Made by a program: the position numbers and the translations under genes
In this document: positions 63,336 through 64,000 of the stretch, in pieces
How the letters are laid out: every line of letters begins with the position of its first letter
Numbering within the stretch: position 1 is the stretch's first letter
The notes under the pieces: generated by a model
Databases searched by the model: none
The model's input: only the letters and a program-made list of their open reading frames with translations
Told to the model about the DNA's origin: nothing
Assembly: GCF_027052235.1 (NCBI RefSeq)
Contig: NZ_JALUFF010000068.1
Location: 1 to 64,000, forward strand
DNA from: Thermococcus sp.
Lineage (GTDB): Archaea > Methanobacteriota_B > Thermococci > Thermococcales > Thermococcaceae
Length of the DNA: 64,000 nucleotides
Direction: 5' to 3'

Positions 63336-63747
63336 GGATTGTGTAGAGGAGGACGTAGAGGGAGACCATGAGAAGCCCCGCCACGAGGGTGTTGCTCAGA
63401 CTGGGGAGGAACACCGAGGTAAAGAGGAGGACGTAGTAGAGGGGGACAGCAAGGAAAACAGAGGCGAACAGGATGACGTAATGGGACAGGGGGACATTTC
63501 TACTGGCCAGATGGGCGCTCTCGACGTATATAATCCCGAAGGACAGTGCCAGAAGGGGGTAAACGCCTGAGGGCCGGTAGTATGCCAGCAGTGAACCGAG
63601 GAAAGCGAGGAATAGGTAGCCGAGGGGCTCGTAGAGGAGCGCGAGACCCGCGAGAGCTCCGGAGATGTATAAGGCCCACTTCGGGAGCAGGGGGTAGATG
63701 AGCAGGAGCGCTAGGGCAAACAAGAGAATTGAGAGGAGTTTTCTCAT
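63325..63747 (-). CDS. Small hydrophobic membrane protein
   Basis: This encodes 140 residues with five to six spans (LLSILLFALALLLIYPLL; ISGALAGLALLYEPLGYL; HYVILFASVFLAVPLYYV). Its start overlaps the stop of the upstream gene (ATGA) and its end overlaps the convergent kinase gene by 11 bases. No family was recognised. Confidence 0.7.
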   Translation of the reverse strand: MRKLLSILLFALALLLIYPLLPKWALYISGALAGLALLYEPLGYLFLAFLGSLLAYYRPSGVYPLLALSFGIIYVESAHLASRNVPLSHYVILFASVFLAVPLYYVLLFTSVFLPSLSNTLVAGLLMVSLYVLLYTILKG

Positions 63748-64000
63748 CTCGACATCGCCTCCGCTATGGCGCTCTTCAGGGGCTTCTTCACGTTCCAGTC
63801 AACTATCAGGCCGTAACCGGAGAGGCTCTTGAGGGTGGCCTTTCTCCTGGCCTCGACCAGCCTCATGGCGAGCTCTTCTTCCTCGCCCTTCGGCTCGTAA
63901 ACGCTGTTGGGGTTGGGGCTTATAACGACGACGCGGTAGTTGTGCTCGGCGAGAATCTTCAAAGCCCTCCTGCTCTCATCGGTTATGAGGGGAGAGAAGT
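63744..64000 (-). CDS. C-terminal part of a DUF58-like protein, cut by window end
   Basis: The frame is open to the window edge. The visible end (LITDESRRALKILAEHNYR; VVISPNPNSVYEPKGEEEEL) resembles the C-terminus of DUF58/von Willebrand-like proteins, usually encoded beside MoxR ATPases and small membrane proteins. The family assignment is tentative. Confidence 0.5.
   Translation of the reverse strand, partial: FSPLITDESRRALKILAEHNYRVVVISPNPNSVYEPKGEEEELAMRLVEARRKATLKSLSGYGLIVDWNVKKPLKSAIAEAMSR

Overview
The window comes from a hyperthermophilic euryarchaeon of the order Thermococcales, most likely a Thermococcus. The evidence is an archaeal-type triosephosphate isomerase preceded by a Thermococcales glycolytic motif, CDP-archaeol synthase, Kae1, an ADP-forming acyl-CoA synthetase subunit, tungsten/molybdopterin genes, a DUF460 protein, GGTG-type ribosome binding sites, BRE/TATA promoters and C/D box guide RNAs. 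No identity search was possible, so the species is not named.

Layout. 1-4413: a probable defence-related patch holding a PLD-domain SNF2-type helicase (cut by the window start), a PUA-like protein and an EVE-domain protein, with a possible IS200/IS605 remnant. 4629-9773: AT-rich genes that look like an integrated element, with an intact archaeal tyrosine integrase, three orphan proteins and a winged-helix/P-loop protein, ending beside tRNA-Gln(UUG) at 10155-10230, where imperfect tRNA-like repeats lie. 10288-20989: core genes (tpiA, coaD, acyl-CoA synthetase alpha, kae1, nadK, NSUN6-like tRNA methyltransferase, carS). 35093-42805: core genes (MoaD/E1-like/MoaE, adenosine-specific kinase, XTP pyrophosphatase, Lrp regulators, radical SAM proteins, cation efflux) with two tandem C/D box sRNAs upstream of the efflux gene. 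43070-51902: surface-polysaccharide or glycan locus (flippase, two sulfatase-fold enzymes, four glycosyltransferases). 51974-64000: site-2 protease, TtuA, DUF460, pyroglutamyl peptidase, GGR-like flavoprotein, a dead VapC/DUF433 toxin-antitoxin pair, M32 carboxypeptidase, PfkB kinase and the start of a DUF58-like operon.

The most unusual region is 21086-35021, between carS and moaD. It begins with a full-length 980-residue secreted protein whose Ig-like segment and C-terminus look exchangeable. Behind it lie several truncated copies of the C-terminal half, without signal peptides, each ending in a different short hydrophobic or amphipathic module and each followed within a few bases by a small multi-spanning membrane protein. 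The last large orphan starts in a segment that shares a perfect 67-bp repeat with the full-length gene. Several membrane genes carry single-base frameshifts and there are chimeric fragments. This is the layout of a polymorphic effector/immunity locus with a silent cassette array. I propose it as a candidate archaeal antagonism (archaeocin-like) or phase-variable surface system; toxicity and immunity are inferences from architecture only.
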